This document shows positions 30,977 to 44,700 of a stretch of 64,000 bases of DNA, in pieces. The notes under the pieces are model-generated. The model was not told the origin of the DNA. It did no database searches and worked only from the letters and a program-made list of their open reading frames with translations. Both the position numbers and the translations under genes were made by a program. Source of the DNA: Bemisia tabaci (lineage: Eukaryota; Arthropoda; Insecta; Hemiptera; Aleyrodidae); contig NC_092800.1 of the NCBI RefSeq assembly GCF_918797505.1, positions 310,001 to 374,000 on the forward strand, in the 5' to 3' direction. How positions within the stretch are numbered: the stretch's first letter is position 1; every line of letters starts with the position of its first letter.

Positions 30977-31138
30977 ATTTGAATCACAAATTCTTGACAC
31001 ATGCAAGAACTTCATTAGCCGATCGACTATCAAATCAAATCACTATCGCCCCGCACTGGTAGTCGTTGGACAGTGATGACGTAATGTTCCAATACACAGA
31101 GCGAGCTTGGCCGCTCCGAGTCTGATCCATGCCGAGAT

Positions 31139-31300
31139 CAGTGGCGAGTCATGAATGATCGATTATCGATATTTTCCCATTCGAAGCTGTCGTAAAGTAT
31201 CGATCATAAAGGTGTTCGTTGCAAACACACTGATTATCGATCCTTTTCCAAAGGTTTAAGTGGCAGATCAATCGATATACCGCAAACGCGCTGCACGCCG
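31139..31300. mobile_element. hAT-type MITE (CAGTGGCG family), copy 3
   Basis: The element begins CAGTGGCGAGTCATGAATGA and ends near GCTGCACGCCG. Internally it carries ATCGATTATCGAT-like and GGTGTTCGTTGCAAACAC blocks shared with the other copies. The right terminus is damaged and no target duplication is evident. Confidence 0.7.
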
Positions 31301-31789
31301 GGGCGGGGGGGCGGTCCGGGTGAATGGCAGGAAGGACCTTGACCACTCATCTCCCCGCAACAAGAGTGAATTATCTCCGTCTCCAAACTATCGCATCCAT
31401 TGCGTAATAGATGCGGAGTGGTTCGCTCGCATGAAAAATAAAAGTGACTATATCCCATGATCTAATAATAAGATGCGGAATTTGCGTCTTACAATCAGTC
31501 CCAGCCGAGGCTTTGTCGCGTTCGTCGGTTTTTGTAACTGAGCTAGTTTTTTTTCCGTTTGTTGAGGTGATTTTTACGCACGCATCAATACATCAATTTG
31601 GATGACTATCTACGCGTAGACTGGTTGGTGGGATTCTTCATAGTTTTCTTATTTGAACTAATTACTCTACTGACAATAGTGTCTTACTCGTATTTACTGC
31701 CTGTCAACTTTTCCAGCGGGCTGGTTATTGAAATTGATAGACAAAGCGATAGACGAAAGGAATACAAAAGGATCCTGTTGATGGAGGTG

Positions 31790-31985
31790 GGTGGTTGCAA
31801 TAAACGAAGGGGATAAGTAATAGACTGACTGACGCGAATCCACGAGAGACGCTTCCGTTCCTCTCGCATCTTTTCCCCCTCACTCTATTACATCTACCCG
31901 TTTCAGCTGATAAGATCGCTCTATTTTCCCTTTACATTTTATGTCTATTAATTTCAAAAATCAGCCCACGGGAAGTCTTCGTTGA
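31790..31985 (+). repeat. Dispersed repeat related to 11826-12015
   Basis: It shares GGGTGGTTGCAA, AAGTAATAGA, TTTCAGCTGATAAGATCGCT and AATCAGCCC in order with the segment flanking the retroelement. The sequence between the copy-3 MITE and this segment (31301-31789) is unassigned. Confidence 0.6.
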
Positions 31986-32593
31986 TCAGTTGGATTCCAT
32001 TTTGCAAAGAGGAACCACAAGAGCATTTCAATGTCGCTTAGATTGTGGAACTTTTTCTAACTTGCAAATATAAACTGATCACCTAAACAAGTTTTATTTT
32101 TACTCCCAAGAAATATAAATTCAATACAAAAATTACCTCTGTAAATTTAATTTTTAGTAAGGTTTCAGTAATTTTATCGCAAGGTATGTAAGTCGCACAA
32201 TCCTAGCAACATTGGAATGCTCTTGGTTCCTTTGTGCAAAATGCAGTCCACTTATTGTGGTATTAAAAACGGTCGGGAAGAGGGGATTGTTCACGTTACG
32301 TGCTGATCTAAGCTCATGCTTGCTCTTCGTAATGCAAAGTTTCAATAATTTAAATGAAATTATTTTATTGTTATATTAGATAGTTATTGAGTAATTGAGT
32401 ATAGACTTTGCATCGACATTTTCCGAAATATTACCACTAAAATTTAAAGAGAATCACGAAAATTTTCAAAGTTTAAAGTGTACATTTTCCCCGAAAACAA
32501 ACTATCAGAGGAATAGAGAAAAGAGCAGCGGAGATTTCAATGTAACGAACAAGGAACGTGTTTTTCGACTGTCGGCATTCGTTTTACCGATCT
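31986..32593. other. Intergenic, nothing recognised
   Basis: AT-rich. Frames at 32154-32345 (minus) and 32395-32661 (plus) have no recognisable motif; the latter runs into a MITE. Confidence 0.45.
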
Positions 32594-32856
32594 GCCTTGC
32601 TGAAAGAAAAACGTCGTATGGAAAATATGGCGTTGTCAAAACCTTGTTAGTAGATACGTGATTTTCTCAATATTTTATGCGTAATTTACCACACAATTTT
32701 CACGAAATCATTTACAGTGCGATCTATAATTTAACGGAGCCTTTGGAGGAAAAATATCCATGTCGTATATATTGGAAATAAACCTTTGTCAGAGGAAATT
32801 TGGCAACGTTCGGATATTATTTTAACGTTCGGTTCGGCGTTTTTCCTTCACATGGC
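32594..32856. mobile_element. MITE (GCCGTGCTAAGG family), diverged copy 2
   Basis: The left end GCCTTGCTGAAAGAAAAACG and right end (TTCGGCGTTTTTCCTTCACA then TGGC) are diverged versions of the family TIR, with the GGCAAC sub-terminal motif retained on the right. Confidence 0.6.
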
Positions 32857-32872
32857 AGCGATGGACTCGCCG

Positions 32873-33101
32873 CACAATGAATCGAGTCAATAGAGGTTCG
32901 ACAAAATTTGGAATCTTCAAACGCCTATAACTCCGTTTATACAAATTTTTGAGGTTCCGAAAGTGATTTCATTGGTTTTCTCGTAAAATTTTCATCTGGA
33001 GACATCCCTTGAAATTTAAAATGTGACGAAATGAACACAAAAATTCTCAATTTTAGTTAAAATTTCATGTCCGACCTCCCTGATTGACTCGGCCCACTGT
33101 G
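32873..33101. mobile_element. Short TIR element (CACARTG...CGAGTCAAT ends)
   Basis: The left CACAATGAATCGAGTCAATA and right (complement of CACAGTGGGCCGAGTCAATC) ends form imperfect TIRs, continuing with GAGGTYCGACA / GAGGTCGGACA. It has no coding capacity and no clear target duplication. Confidence 0.65.
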
Positions 33102-33249
33102 CGCCGCAACGGTATGTTAACGCCTGGATGCAACTATTCGTGTTCAAAGGATGTCCTCGTTGCATACGCTAAGAATTGAAGGCGCTCCGAGCTGTATCGC
33201 CTGCGCTCTATTAGCTGTTACTCGTGTAGGCGGCGCTGCCTGCTATTCT

Positions 33250-33501
33250 GCCGTGCTAAGGAAAAACGCCGTATGAACATTCGAGAGTTGCCGAATTCCC
33301 TTCAATTAAATGCTTATTTTTTAGGAAGAATAAGAAAACTTTTCCTTGAAATTTTCAGGAATTTAAGGTGGAATTGCGAACAAAATTATCTGAAAAATTG
33401 AAAGGAAAATATTTATGAGTTTACCAGGATATTCGTGTTATATCAAAGGAAACTTGGCAACGCCTGAGGGTACATGCGGCGTTTTTCCTAAGCAATAAGG
33501 C
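33250..33501. mobile_element. MITE (GCCGTGCTAAGG family), copy 3
   Basis: It begins GCCGTGCTAAGGAAAAACGC followed by CGTATGAACATTCGAGAGTT. The right end (GGCGTTTTTCCTAAGC, then AATAAGGC) is slightly diverged. Confidence 0.8.
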
Positions 33502-33742
33502 AGTATTATTCAGGCAGTCTCGAGTGGCTGACTTTTAATCCTTCGTAAGGAGGGTGACATGGAACAAAATAAACTGATGAATGATTGGAATTTTTTGTGG
33601 AATATTTCATGAGGTCTCAAATGATGGTGAAATTTTTGACACTAAAAATAAAATGCGCACTAAAAATACACGACAACACAAGGAAATCCTATTCCTTCCC
33701 CCCCCCCCGCCTTTTAATTTTGGATTTGTACCCCTTTTCCTC

Positions 33743-34006
33743 ATATCGACGGTGTAAGTCGGCAATCACATATTACTCGTTTGCGGTGTCCGAAAATCTC
33801 CGCATCTATAGTATGAATCTTTTGAAGGAGAACAAATTGGCATCGTTCCCTGAAGTTTTTGCCGAATTTTTTTCGCACAGAGAAGAAAAATCACGGCAGT
33901 TTTAAAGAATTCCCGTTGAGTAGTACTCCGTTTAAAAAATAAAGTATGGCAGGAAGTCTGCAACGCGACGTCGCAAACCGAGTTACCGACTTACACCGTC
34001 GATATG
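33743..34006. mobile_element. MITE (ATATCGACGGTG ends)
   Basis: The left end ATATCGACGGTGTAAGTCGG and the right end (CCGACTTACACCGTCGATAT) are perfect inverted repeats for 20 bases. Further in, CTCGTTTGCGGTG on the left weakly matches the right arm. A sequence related to the right arm (ATGRCAGGRAGTYTGCAAC) occurs at 49657-49675. Confidence 0.8.
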
Positions 34007-34815
34007 TGCACCAAGAGTGGTAAAAATTGGTATGAGGAATAAGGATGCTTCAAAACGATGTTAGCAGCTGTATAAGATTATTCAGCTTTGGCTGATGATG
34101 GGTACTAAAAAACTATGTTTCATTTTATATCATAATGTTGGGAATTTCCACAGATGTTCCCCTTGAAACTTGATAATTTTAAATTTTATAAATTTTTGCA
34201 ACCCTGCTTGTACGACCACCAATTGAGCATTGCGAAACAATAGATTAATTCGTCCTATTGAATTAAAAATAAAAATAAAAAATACCTTTTAGAACAATTT
34301 GTTTTTGTAATGTTCCGTCCGTAAGAAACTCTCAGACTGGGATATTTTACACTCGGGTCCTGTACAAAAAGCTGCTTTATTTACAATCCTCTCCACTTGG
34401 AACACATCAGTTCAAAATCGAGGTGTAAAAATCGGCGCTGGAGTCTATATAGCGCCCAAAAACACCAAGTTATATGGATACGAAGTGGAATTAGCACCGT
34501 AAAAGCGTATATGACACCCCGCAAAAAGAGTAGATTTCGCTGCATAAAAGTGTCTCTGCATTCATATCACTCGGGGGTTTGGGGCGCTACATAGATTCCG
34601 GCACAGGATTTCACTTCGAAATTTTTAACAGTGCAGACCTGATATTAACTGATAATGAGTCAGTTGCAAACTTGATCAAGTGGAGTAGAAATAACAAGGA
34701 TTAATTCATATGGGAGAGGGGAATGGCTCAAATTAACGATGAGGGCATTTCCAATGTCTAAAATAGGTAAACTCCCCCGCATGAGAAATAAATCCTGAAA
34801 CTTGAAGTTCAACAG
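34007..34815. other. Intergenic, nothing recognised
   Basis: I see no supported gene. Frames at 34397-34594 (plus) and 34660-34887 (minus, running into a MITE) lack motifs. Confidence 0.45.
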
Positions 34816-34974
34816 CAGTGGCGTGGCAGCGTACTTTGGGATATATTGATTGATCTGCCATTTAAACCTATAGAAGAGGGTGTTCACAACAAACGCCTTA
34901 ATAATCGATTCCTTACCACAGCTTCAAACGGGGAATAACATCGATAATCGATCATTCACGCCTCGCAATTACTG
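34816..34974. mobile_element. hAT-type MITE (CAGTGGCG family), copy 4
   Basis: This 159-bp element begins CAGTGGCGTGGCAGCG and ends with the complement of CAGTAATTGCGAGGCG. The flanks TTCAACAG (34808-34815) and TTCGACAG (34975-34982) match at 7 of 8 bases. It lies about 800 bp upstream of the P450 start codon. Confidence 0.85.
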
Positions 34975-34982
34975 TTCGACAG

Positions 34983-35776
34983 GCGCAGGCTGTAAGTTTT
35001 CTGTAAATATGTTATGTAATACATGATTCAAGTGGACCGACTAATCTGCACGCTCGTATTTTTCACCACTTCTCCTTTATCTCGTCAACGCAGGGTAAAA
35101 CTTGTCAAAGGTGTGCACTCGAAATGAAACTAATACTGACCTGACTGCTGATCATCGCGTGACGTCCTTAATTATTCTTTGAACCGAGGCGCAGCAGTAT
35201 CTAAGTGAAACCTGCCTGCGTCGTAATGTGCGCTGCCTGTTGTTTTTTGCGGAGCTGTGGACGAATTTTGGTGCACCGTTTCCTCTGATAGAACCGTACC
35301 TCTATCAATCCAGATAAGGAACCAAACAGACGGACGGATAATATAGAATTTGCAGGTGTCCTAAATTTTGTGAGTTTCATCTTGAAAATTATACCTGATG
35401 CTAGGAAGACTGAGTACGACGATATCCTTGGTTTTAAAATTGAACAAATATTGGAGAAAATGTGATAAAATTACCTAATTTGCTGAAATACATATGTTTA
35501 AATGGAAAATGCCGCCAAATGACGTCATAACGCGGCACATTTTCTCACTTTTAAATCTATTTTTCTCCAATTTCCCATGTCAGAAAAAAAAGTGTGAAAA
35601 ATGCTGCGAACTCAGCTCATTAGGCACTCTCAGATGAAGCAATAAAATGTTTTTGTGCAAATTCTCCATAGTTTGGAAACATGTCTGCTTAAATTGGCAC
35701 CTTGGCCGTTAGTCCACTCAGCTAAGACGTTTGGATTTAATTGTGGATATCCTTTTTGCAGATTTAACCGAGAGCA
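34983..35776 (+). promoter_or_regulatory. P450 upstream region with a probable 5'UTR intron acceptor
   Basis: Immediately before the start codon is ATATCCTTTTTGCAG (ending 35761), a good 3' splice site, followed by a 15-base leader to the ATG at 35777. This suggests that the first coding exon is preceded by an intron and that a non-coding first exon and promoter lie further upstream. I could not place the first exon or a TATA box. Confidence 0.5.
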
Positions 35777-38700
35777 ATGGAACTGTTGGAAATAGTTAAG
35801 TCAGCCATGGACACTCACTCGGTCCTGCTGATTTTCTTGAGTGTCATGGTTTACCTGCTCTACGTTTACCGGGACAAATTCCACTACTGGAGCAAGCGAG
35901 GCGTCCCGTGCCAAAGCCCCGCACAGAGCATCGTGCGCACCTTCCGGCTTGTCCTCCGAATGGACTCCTTCACCGACAACTTCTACGGCGTGTACAAGGC
36001 CTTCGATGGACACCCCTACGTGGGCTCTTTGGAACTTACCAAGCCTATTTTGGTCGTCCGCGACCCCGAACTTGCCAGGATCGTCCTAGTCAAGAGCTTC
36101 TCCAGCTTCTCTGGCAGGTTTGAAATTCATCCCAGAATATTACCATAATTGCACGTATTTCTGCTCTGCCGCGCTGAGGGAAAACGCCGTGTGAACATTC
36201 GAGAGTCGCCTTTTCCTCAATAAAACTTGTATTTTTGACGATATTGACGCACATTTTTTTTAAAGTTTCAGATATTTTAGATTAAATTGCGTACAAAATA
36301 GTCTGAAAATTTTGGGGGAAAATATCCTTAATTTTCTCAGTAAATTCGGTTTTATCGAAGAAAACTTGGCAACTCTCGAATGTTCTTACGGCGTTCTTCC
36401 TTAGCACGGCACTGCTGAACAAAACGCACTTTTTGATACGATTTTTTCCACTTTCCCCTTGTAACGCATTCGTAACCTCAAATTTTTATTCGTTTTTATT
36501 TCTATTTTGTTGAATTACGTGACGATGGCCTGAATCCCCCCCCCCCTCCCATTTTCTAAAAATCGAGAAAACGCTGAGGAAACAGCTTGAAAAAAATGCG
36601 GTTTCTTAAGGAAATATTTCGCTGTAATACGACGGGAAGAGATCAACAAAAGTTTGAAAATACGTGATTAGATTTGTTTAATTCATATTTTTACCGGAAA
36701 AGTGATTTGGACAATTTGAATAAGTTGACCATTTCAAAACTAATGTTAAAATGAAAAAAAAGAGAAGAATATGCAAAAGAAAAACATTTTTGATTTTAAA
36801 ATAAGCAGAATGAATATGTGACGAGCCCCTTCAGAGTTACAGTTCCTCCCCCAAAAGTACCTTGAAAATATCATCCTGCTTTGATTGTGAGGTCAAAATG
36901 TATTCAGCGTGAAAAAGAACATAAAATGCCAATTTCCATGCATTTTCATTTCACACTGTCATTACGAGTTGTTTGCCAAAACTTCGAACTGTGAGAAGGA
37001 GGGAGGATTTTTTAAGAAAAAGTTACATAGACAAAAACAATCCTAATTTTGATGCGAAAAATTAATTCTAAAAATATTCACTTATAACTTTGAGAGACGG
37101 TGTATCTCTTATTTTTATTTTCAGATTGAAGTCACCGGACACAACATTGGATCCCCTGTCAAACCACCTTTTCACCTTAAACGGAGAGAAATGGCGGCAA
37201 GTACGTCACAAGACGGCGACAGCCTTCAGCACAGCCAAGCTGAAGAACATGTTCCACAGCCTGAAGGACTGCGCCCGGGAGATGGATGCCTACATGGAGA
37301 GAGCCATCGGTGATAAAGGAGATGTTGAATTCGATGCGCTCAAGGTTATGTCCAACTACACTCTTGAGGTCATCGGGGCTTGTGCCATGGGCATTAAGTG
37401 CGACTCCATCCACGATGAGGAAACCGAGTTTAAGAGGTTCTCCAGGGATTTCTTCAGGTAAGGCCGCCATTTCATGGCATTTTATCGCCCAATAAGCGCC
37501 ATCTTTGGAAAAAAAAGTCGCTTGACTTTAGAGTCCAGACTCTCGAAAACAATGACAAGAAAAAATACTCTTGATTCAATCGGATTTTTGCTTGAATCAA
37601 AAAGAAATCCGCTTGAGTTCAGAGGCTTGGCTCTCGATTTACGCAAAAGTCCGATTAAATCAGATGTATTTTTTCTTGTCAATGTTTTTTAGAGTCTGGA
37701 CTCTAGATCCAAGCTACTTTTTTTCCAGTGACAAGTGACCATCCACCTCAGACCTTGGGCTCAAAAAACCCAAAAAGAAAGAAATGGAGTAAAAAAAGCG
37801 TTTCAAAGAGTAAAATTAAAATCAGAACTATGACCATTTTGAGTCTCCTGAGTCTTGAGTCCATTTTGAGCAGCCTGATAGTTGAAATTCTTGTTTGTCG
37901 GGACGACATAGATGACATTATAGGTTAAAAGGCGGAGTGAGATTGGTCGGCTATGTCTTATCGCTGCTTTGTCGTGCCTATGTCGGGTTGAACTCACGAC
38001 AAGCTAACGGCACCTCTTAAGTTGCAGACAATATGTTGTCCATTCCACCTGACAAAGGCACGACAAAGCAGCGATAAGACATAGCCGACCAATCTCACTC
38101 CGCCTTTTAACCTATGTCATCTATATCATCCCGACAAACAAAAAATTTCAACAATCAGGCTGCTGATCAGAAAACCTGGAAATATTTTTCGAATAAAAAA
38201 TTGTTCAAGTTTTGTAGTTTTGGGGATGAGATTAATTTTAATCCGCTATTTTAGGGGCTTTTATATGCACCGAAAAAAAGAGGCTCTTGAATCCTGAGTC
38301 CAACTCTTGAAAAATTTAACAAGAAATAATACTCTCGATGCAATCGGATTTTTGCTTGAATCGAAAGGAGGTCCGCTTAAATTAAGAGGTTTGGCTTTCG
38401 ATTCATGCAAAAATCCGATGGAATCAAGAGTATTTTTCTTGAAATTTTTTTATGAGTCTGGCCTCGGGATCCAAGATACTTTTTTATCCAGTATGGATTG
38501 TATTGCATTTCGCAATGGATAGACTTTCATGCACCTGGACAATGGGCATATCCGTTTTACTTTTAGTATGATTGAATGATCTCTCTTCTTTACTTTTAAA
38601 AATCCATTTTCTCATCTCAGATTTGATGCGAGGCGAATGATCTTCACTCTTTTGGATTTACTGCACCCGAAACTTCCTGTTCTTCTTAAATGGAAAGCTG

Positions 38701-41700
38701 TGCGACCCGAAGTTGAGAACTTTTTCAGGGAGGCCATTAAAGAGGCAGCTTCACTTAAAGAAAGCGAAGCAGCTGCCCGCACGGATTTTCTCCAAATTCT
38801 CATCGACTTCCAAAAATCTGAAAAGGCATCCAAGACTGACGCAGGAAATGATACCGGTGAGATGATCACCATCTTATCATAAAAACAGGTCGTCAACTCC
38901 AAAATCGCGTATCGTAATTGCAGTGTTTCAAAATCTTTGCTTCTATTTTGCTTTTTAGAAGTCAACCGAAGCATCGTAATGACTTGACTTTTCTCACGAT
39001 AATCTTCAAACCGAGAGGGAAAATTACCATGGCTTACAAATTATTACTTAACAAAGTTTATTGATGTTTCTCCAAGTTGACTATGTAACTGTCCATACAT
39101 AATTGTCAAGATTTCTAACGAGCGAGAGATTTTTTATGAATTCAAGGGATACAGAGTAAGAAAAAATTCAAAGTATTCTTTTTAGAGGTTTTCCGGATTT
39201 CAAGGATCTGTGTAAAAAAAAAATGTGAAAAATGTTCACTCAACGTTAGTGGCGTGGCGTGCTTTGCGTTATATCAATTGTTATGCCATTTAAACCTTCA
39301 GTCCCTTAAAGTTTGGGCCAAAAACTCGTTTTTTCTTGGTTGTTATGACAGCTATGAATAAAAATCCAAGAACAGTGACATTTCTTTATTCCTTTACACG
39401 TTGAACAAATAATTGACCTGGGAAAAACCTAAATGATAATTGACGCGAATTTTCCGGGAGGGACTGTAACTCTGAGAGAGAGGTTGGAAAATGTTGTACC
39501 TGATACAAAAAAAATTATTTTGATCCCAAAATTCGATTCTGAAAATATTCGGACAATTGTATGTTGTGTTTGCCTGCAATCTATCTCTGAGAATGAAACC
39601 ATGCCGTCTACTTTTCGTAGCTTTCCCAACTGACATGACGCTCATAATGTTGCTTTTTGGCTTCTAGAACTTGTTTTCACGGACAATATCATCGGTGGAG
39701 TGATTGGATCATTCTTCTCGGCGGGCTACGAACCTACCGCGGCGGCACTAACTTTCTGTCTATACGAGCTGGCGCGGAATCCTCAGGTTCAAGCCAAACT
39801 CCACGAGGAAATTTTAGCTGTGAAAGAAAAATTGGGTGATGACATTGAATACGAAACTTTGAAGGAATTTAAATATGCCAACCAAGTTATTGATGGTGAG
39901 TTAAATCATCCCTATAGCCACGACACAATATTTTAAATGTGATATTTTTTAAACCGATCTATGGCCAAACTGCAAAGAGACACCGAGAAATGACGAATTC
40001 ACAACGAGCGCGCACCACGGTGAGCGTGCAATGCGTCAAGTATTCCTGCAGTCTTGTAGGCGCCAATCGCGCCGCGCTGGTCACACTGTCTTTGGCGCAA
40101 TGCGTCAAGTATTCCTACAGTCTTCTAGGCGCTTATAAGAGTTTCGCGCCAGCCACACTGTTTTTGGTGCGATAATTCAGACTTGCGGAGTTATCGTTTT
40201 CCAACCATGATTTTGAAGATTCTGTACACTTTATATTTTTTCCATCATTTAAAATATTTAAAAAAAATAAAAAAATAAAAATCACATAAAATCCGACCAA
40301 TGTTCCTCTCTGTATTTACATATTTGTTAATTGTTATAAGTAGAAGTATTGGAAGTGCATTGTTCCTAGATACTATGTGCTTACTTTTGGCGAAAATTAT
40401 GGCGATCCGCTGAATTTTAGTAAAAAAAACTGCTAACTATTTCTTTTATTTAGGGAAGAAAGTGTAACCACATAATTTAATAGTGTGTACACAATAAATT
40501 AAGATTGCAGGACCCTGCGTACACTAAAGGAGCTAAAATATATTCCTGCTTTTACTCATCAACCACCATAAAGGCGAAATATAGCGTTGGCCTCCGAATT
40601 CAACTTTTGCCTCGCTCGATTACATTGCTCATAGTGTCTTAGAGTGGGATGTCTAAGATATTGTCTAAAATTTTAAGGTAAGTATTGTCTAAGTCCGAAC
40701 CATGAAGGTATTGAAGGTGCTCTAGATTGGCAGTGAGTTTTAATTTAAGTGATTCCGCCGGTTTTGTAGTCGACCCGACACTCGATATTTCGTATTGCTC
40801 AAGTAAAAAATCTCGGCAAATTTTGAAATTTTTGCAAAAAAAGCAAAAAAAGACAATTTCCCTTGCGCATGAGCCTGCAGGATCATTATCAACCCAAAAA
40901 ATGGCAAATATTGACCACGGATGTAACCATGTTGCAGCTCCGCCGGCTTGAAGGCGCGTCAAACTGCGAAGATATCTCGACCGCCCTGCCGAGCCTCGCT
41001 GGTGGGACGAACGCTAAAATCTCTGCGACACTCAGACGACGCGTCATTATTTATGACTCTCTTCTAATTTTCACCGTAAAAAAAACAAGAATAACTACCC
41101 TAATACCTACGTTATAGAATCTAGGACCATGTTTTTTTTATCGGTAAAAAGAAAAAAAGGAAAATAGGACTAAATATAATGTCGCGACGAAATTTCCCGT
41201 GATTTCAATTAAAATCGTTCGTAAAATTATTTTAAATTTTTCAGAGAATCTGTGCGTATCGTTCAAAAAAATTGAATGAAATTGAAGCATTAACCGTGGT
41301 TTGCAGCGCTGCAATCGAGGTAATTAAGCTCCTTTTCGCGTGGAACCATCGATATTTGAGTTCCTTTACGGCAGGCGTGACATACAACTATTTGACCACG
41401 GATGTAAGCATGTTGCAGCTCCGCCGGATTGAAGGCGCGTCAAACTGCGAAGATATCTTGTGCGCCCTGCCGAGCTTCGCTGGCTGGACGAACGCTAAAA
41501 TCGCTACGACACTTAGAAGACGAGTCATTTTTTATGACTGTCTTTAAATTATTTACCTTAAAAAAAAAATCAAGAATAACAACCCTAATATCTACGTTAT
41601 AGAATTTAGGTCTATGTTTTTTTTTTTTTTTTTTTTTCGGTAAAAAGAAAAAAAAGGAAAATAGGACCAAATATAAAGTCGCAACGAAAGAGGGTTGTAC

Positions 41701-44700
41701 AAAATCGGCGATTTTACCCCCCTCTTGTATTTTGCCCGGAGTTGGATATGTTTTTCCCTATCACAAGACACGCCTTTTTCCGGCGTTGGCAAGTTCACCC
41801 GAAATTTTTCCCGTTCGATTCAGCGTTGCCAAGTTGAAAGCAGGCAAATTCTGTAAGTGGCGTTAAAATTGAGCTATGAAGTTGCGGTTTATAAAGAAAA
41901 TTCTCTAAAAATTGCGCACTTTTAGGAAATGACCATCAATTTAATGTCGCATTGATTTTAACATGCATTGTTGCCAATTTTTCGATTTTTTAATTCGACT
42001 AATTTTACAAATTCGCAAATACCCAAAAAGCTATCTTCAAATTTGAATAAAAAGTTGTCTAATCGATAGTTCGTTTGATTCCGCACCCATTGATTTATTA
42101 TAGCCTGCTGGGAAACTCTTGGTTCGCGCGATATCATCATGTTTGTAAACAGCTTTATGGAGCGACGACGCTTTTTGAGTCCGGGCGGATAGAAATTTTA
42201 GCCTCCAAAAACACAGGTCAGCATTAATTCCATGATTTCCTATGTAATTTTTGGCGCTGAATCCGAATTTGACCATTTCATAACAAAATTGTCACCAAGA
42301 AGTTGCCAAATTTGGCAAAAATGACTTAAAATCGGCCTTTTTGGCGGATTATGGCCAGTGACTTGCCAGGAGTTGATTAGACGACAAAATTGGTTATTTC
42401 CACAGTTAAAACTCGTTGAAGTTTCTACAAGCTGAGTCAAATTCTTTCTGCTCACGGCAAAATTAAACGCGCGACAAGCAGCAAACTGAAAAAAAGACAC
42501 CAAAATCGGCGCTTTTTGCGGTTTTTGTCCTAAGTTTCTTGTTTTCCGACTGAATAAACATTTCCTAGGAAAATCTGAATTACACAGAGTGTAACGAAAA
42601 ACTATTGTATTGTTACATACATAGATAGGAGCTGCTTTAACAGTGGTCTCTCGCGCCCCGCAACGCCTAACCGCCATAGTTCCTTGTCCTCCCACAGGTC
42701 CTCAGTAATTTGGAGCGCCTTTGTTCCTTTTTAAGCCCCTTATTGCACTTTCCTGAGCGGCTTCTTCACTTTGGTATTGTTGCTTTTTTCTATTAAACTC
42801 CATTTTCTCAGAATTATAAAATAAAATTATATACTCAATATAGGGCGATGAATAATAACGGTCAAATACCACCAAAATTCAACGATTCTACGTAATTTTG
42901 GCAATATCGCAATGCGTCTTGTCTTTTTTTAATGAAGTCAGTCTGAGGAGTACACTTTATTCATTAATTTTTAGCAGAAAGTTTTCCATTACTGTTTCAA
43001 AATGTGATTTATTGACACGATTCGACAAAACTCACTGTTTTATGAATTTTTCCTCTCTGGAATAAATACCCTAGTAATTTATATCTAAGTTGAAAATTAA
43101 ATTATTCTACAAAAGTGTATTATTTTGCACGAGAGATGCATTTAAATAATTTAAAAATAAGAAGTGAACAAAGAATATAGGGCTAATATCGAAAAAACCA
43201 GTCAAAATTCAAGTATTTTGTTTAAGCTTGGCAACATCGGTATATGCTCGATTTTATTTGATCGTTCATTTTTATTAAATTCTGCTCATGTTGTTCATTG
43301 GTTTAGTCAAGAAACATTCTCTTAATCGGAAAACAAGAAACTAAGGACAAAAACCGCAAAAAGCGCCGATTTTGGTGTCTTTTTTTCAGTTTGCTGCTTG
43401 TCGCGCGTTTAATTTTGCCGTGAGCAGAAAGAATTTGACTCAGCTTGTAGAAACTTCAACGAGTTTTAACTGTGGAAATAACCAATTTTGTCGTCTAATC
43501 AACTCCTGGCAAGTCACTGGCCATAATCCGCCAAAAAGGCCGATTTTAAGTCATTTTTGCCAAATTTGGCAACTTCTTGGTGACAATTTTGTTATGAAAT
43601 GGTCAAATTCGGATTCAGCGCCAAAAATTACATAGGAAATCATGGAATTAATGCTGACCTGTGTTTTTGGAGGCTAAAATTTCTATCCGCCCGGACTCAA
43701 AAAGCGTCGTCGCCCATAAAGCTGTTTACAAACATGATGATATCGCGCGAACCAAGAGTTTCCTCCCACAGGACTAAATAAATCAATGGGTGCGGAATCA
43801 AACGAACTATCGATTAGACACTTTTTATTCAAAAATTTGAAGATACTTTTGGGTAATTTGCGAATTTGTTAAAATTAGTCGATTAAAAAATCGAAAAAAT
43901 TGGCAACAATGCCATTTTAAAATCATCGCGACATTAAATTGATGGTCATTTTTTCCTAAAAGTGCGGCAATTTTTAGAGAATTTTCTTTATAAACCGCAA
44001 CTTCATAGCGTCAATTTTAACGCCGACTTACAGAATTTTGCCTGCTTTCAACTTGGCAACGCTTGAATCGAACGGGAAAAAATTTTCGGGTGAACTTTGC
44101 CACGCGGCCGAAAAAAGGCGTGTCTGTGTAGGAAAAACAATATCCACTCCGGGCAAAATACCAGAGGGGGTAAAAATCGCGCCCGATTTTGTACAACCCT
44201 CTTTCGTTGCGACTTTATAATGGCTCCTATTTTCCTTTTTTTCTTTTTAAACCGAAAAAAAAAAAAAAAAAAAAACATAAGACAAAATTCTATAACTAGA
44301 TATTAGGGGTTGTTATTCTTGATTTTTTTTTTAAGGTCAATAATTAAAAGACAGTCCATAAAAAAATGACTCGTCTTCTAAGTGTCGTAGCGACTTTAGC
44401 GTTCGCCAGCCAGCGAAGCTCGGCAGGGCGCACAAGACAGGGGACAAGGGAAAAACATATCCAACTCCGGGCAAAATACAAGAGGGGGGGTAAAATCACC
44501 GATTTTGTATAACCCTCTTTCCCGTGATTTCAATTAAAATCGTTCGTAAAATTATAGTAAATTTTTCAGAGAATCAGCGCGTATCTTTTAACAAATATTG
44601 AATCAAAGTGAAGCATTAACCGAGGTTTGCAACGTTGCAATCGAGGTAAATAAGCTTCTTTTTGCGTGGAACCATCGATATTTGAGTTTCTTTACGTCAG

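Noticed and set aside
37177..37470. Minus-strand frame opposite P450 exon 2
   Set aside because: Shadow of the P450 exon.
42240..42695. 151-codon minus frame and its mirror at 43372-43635
   Set aside because: Identity arises because both lie in the arms of the same palindrome; no protein motif, and it sits inside an intron.
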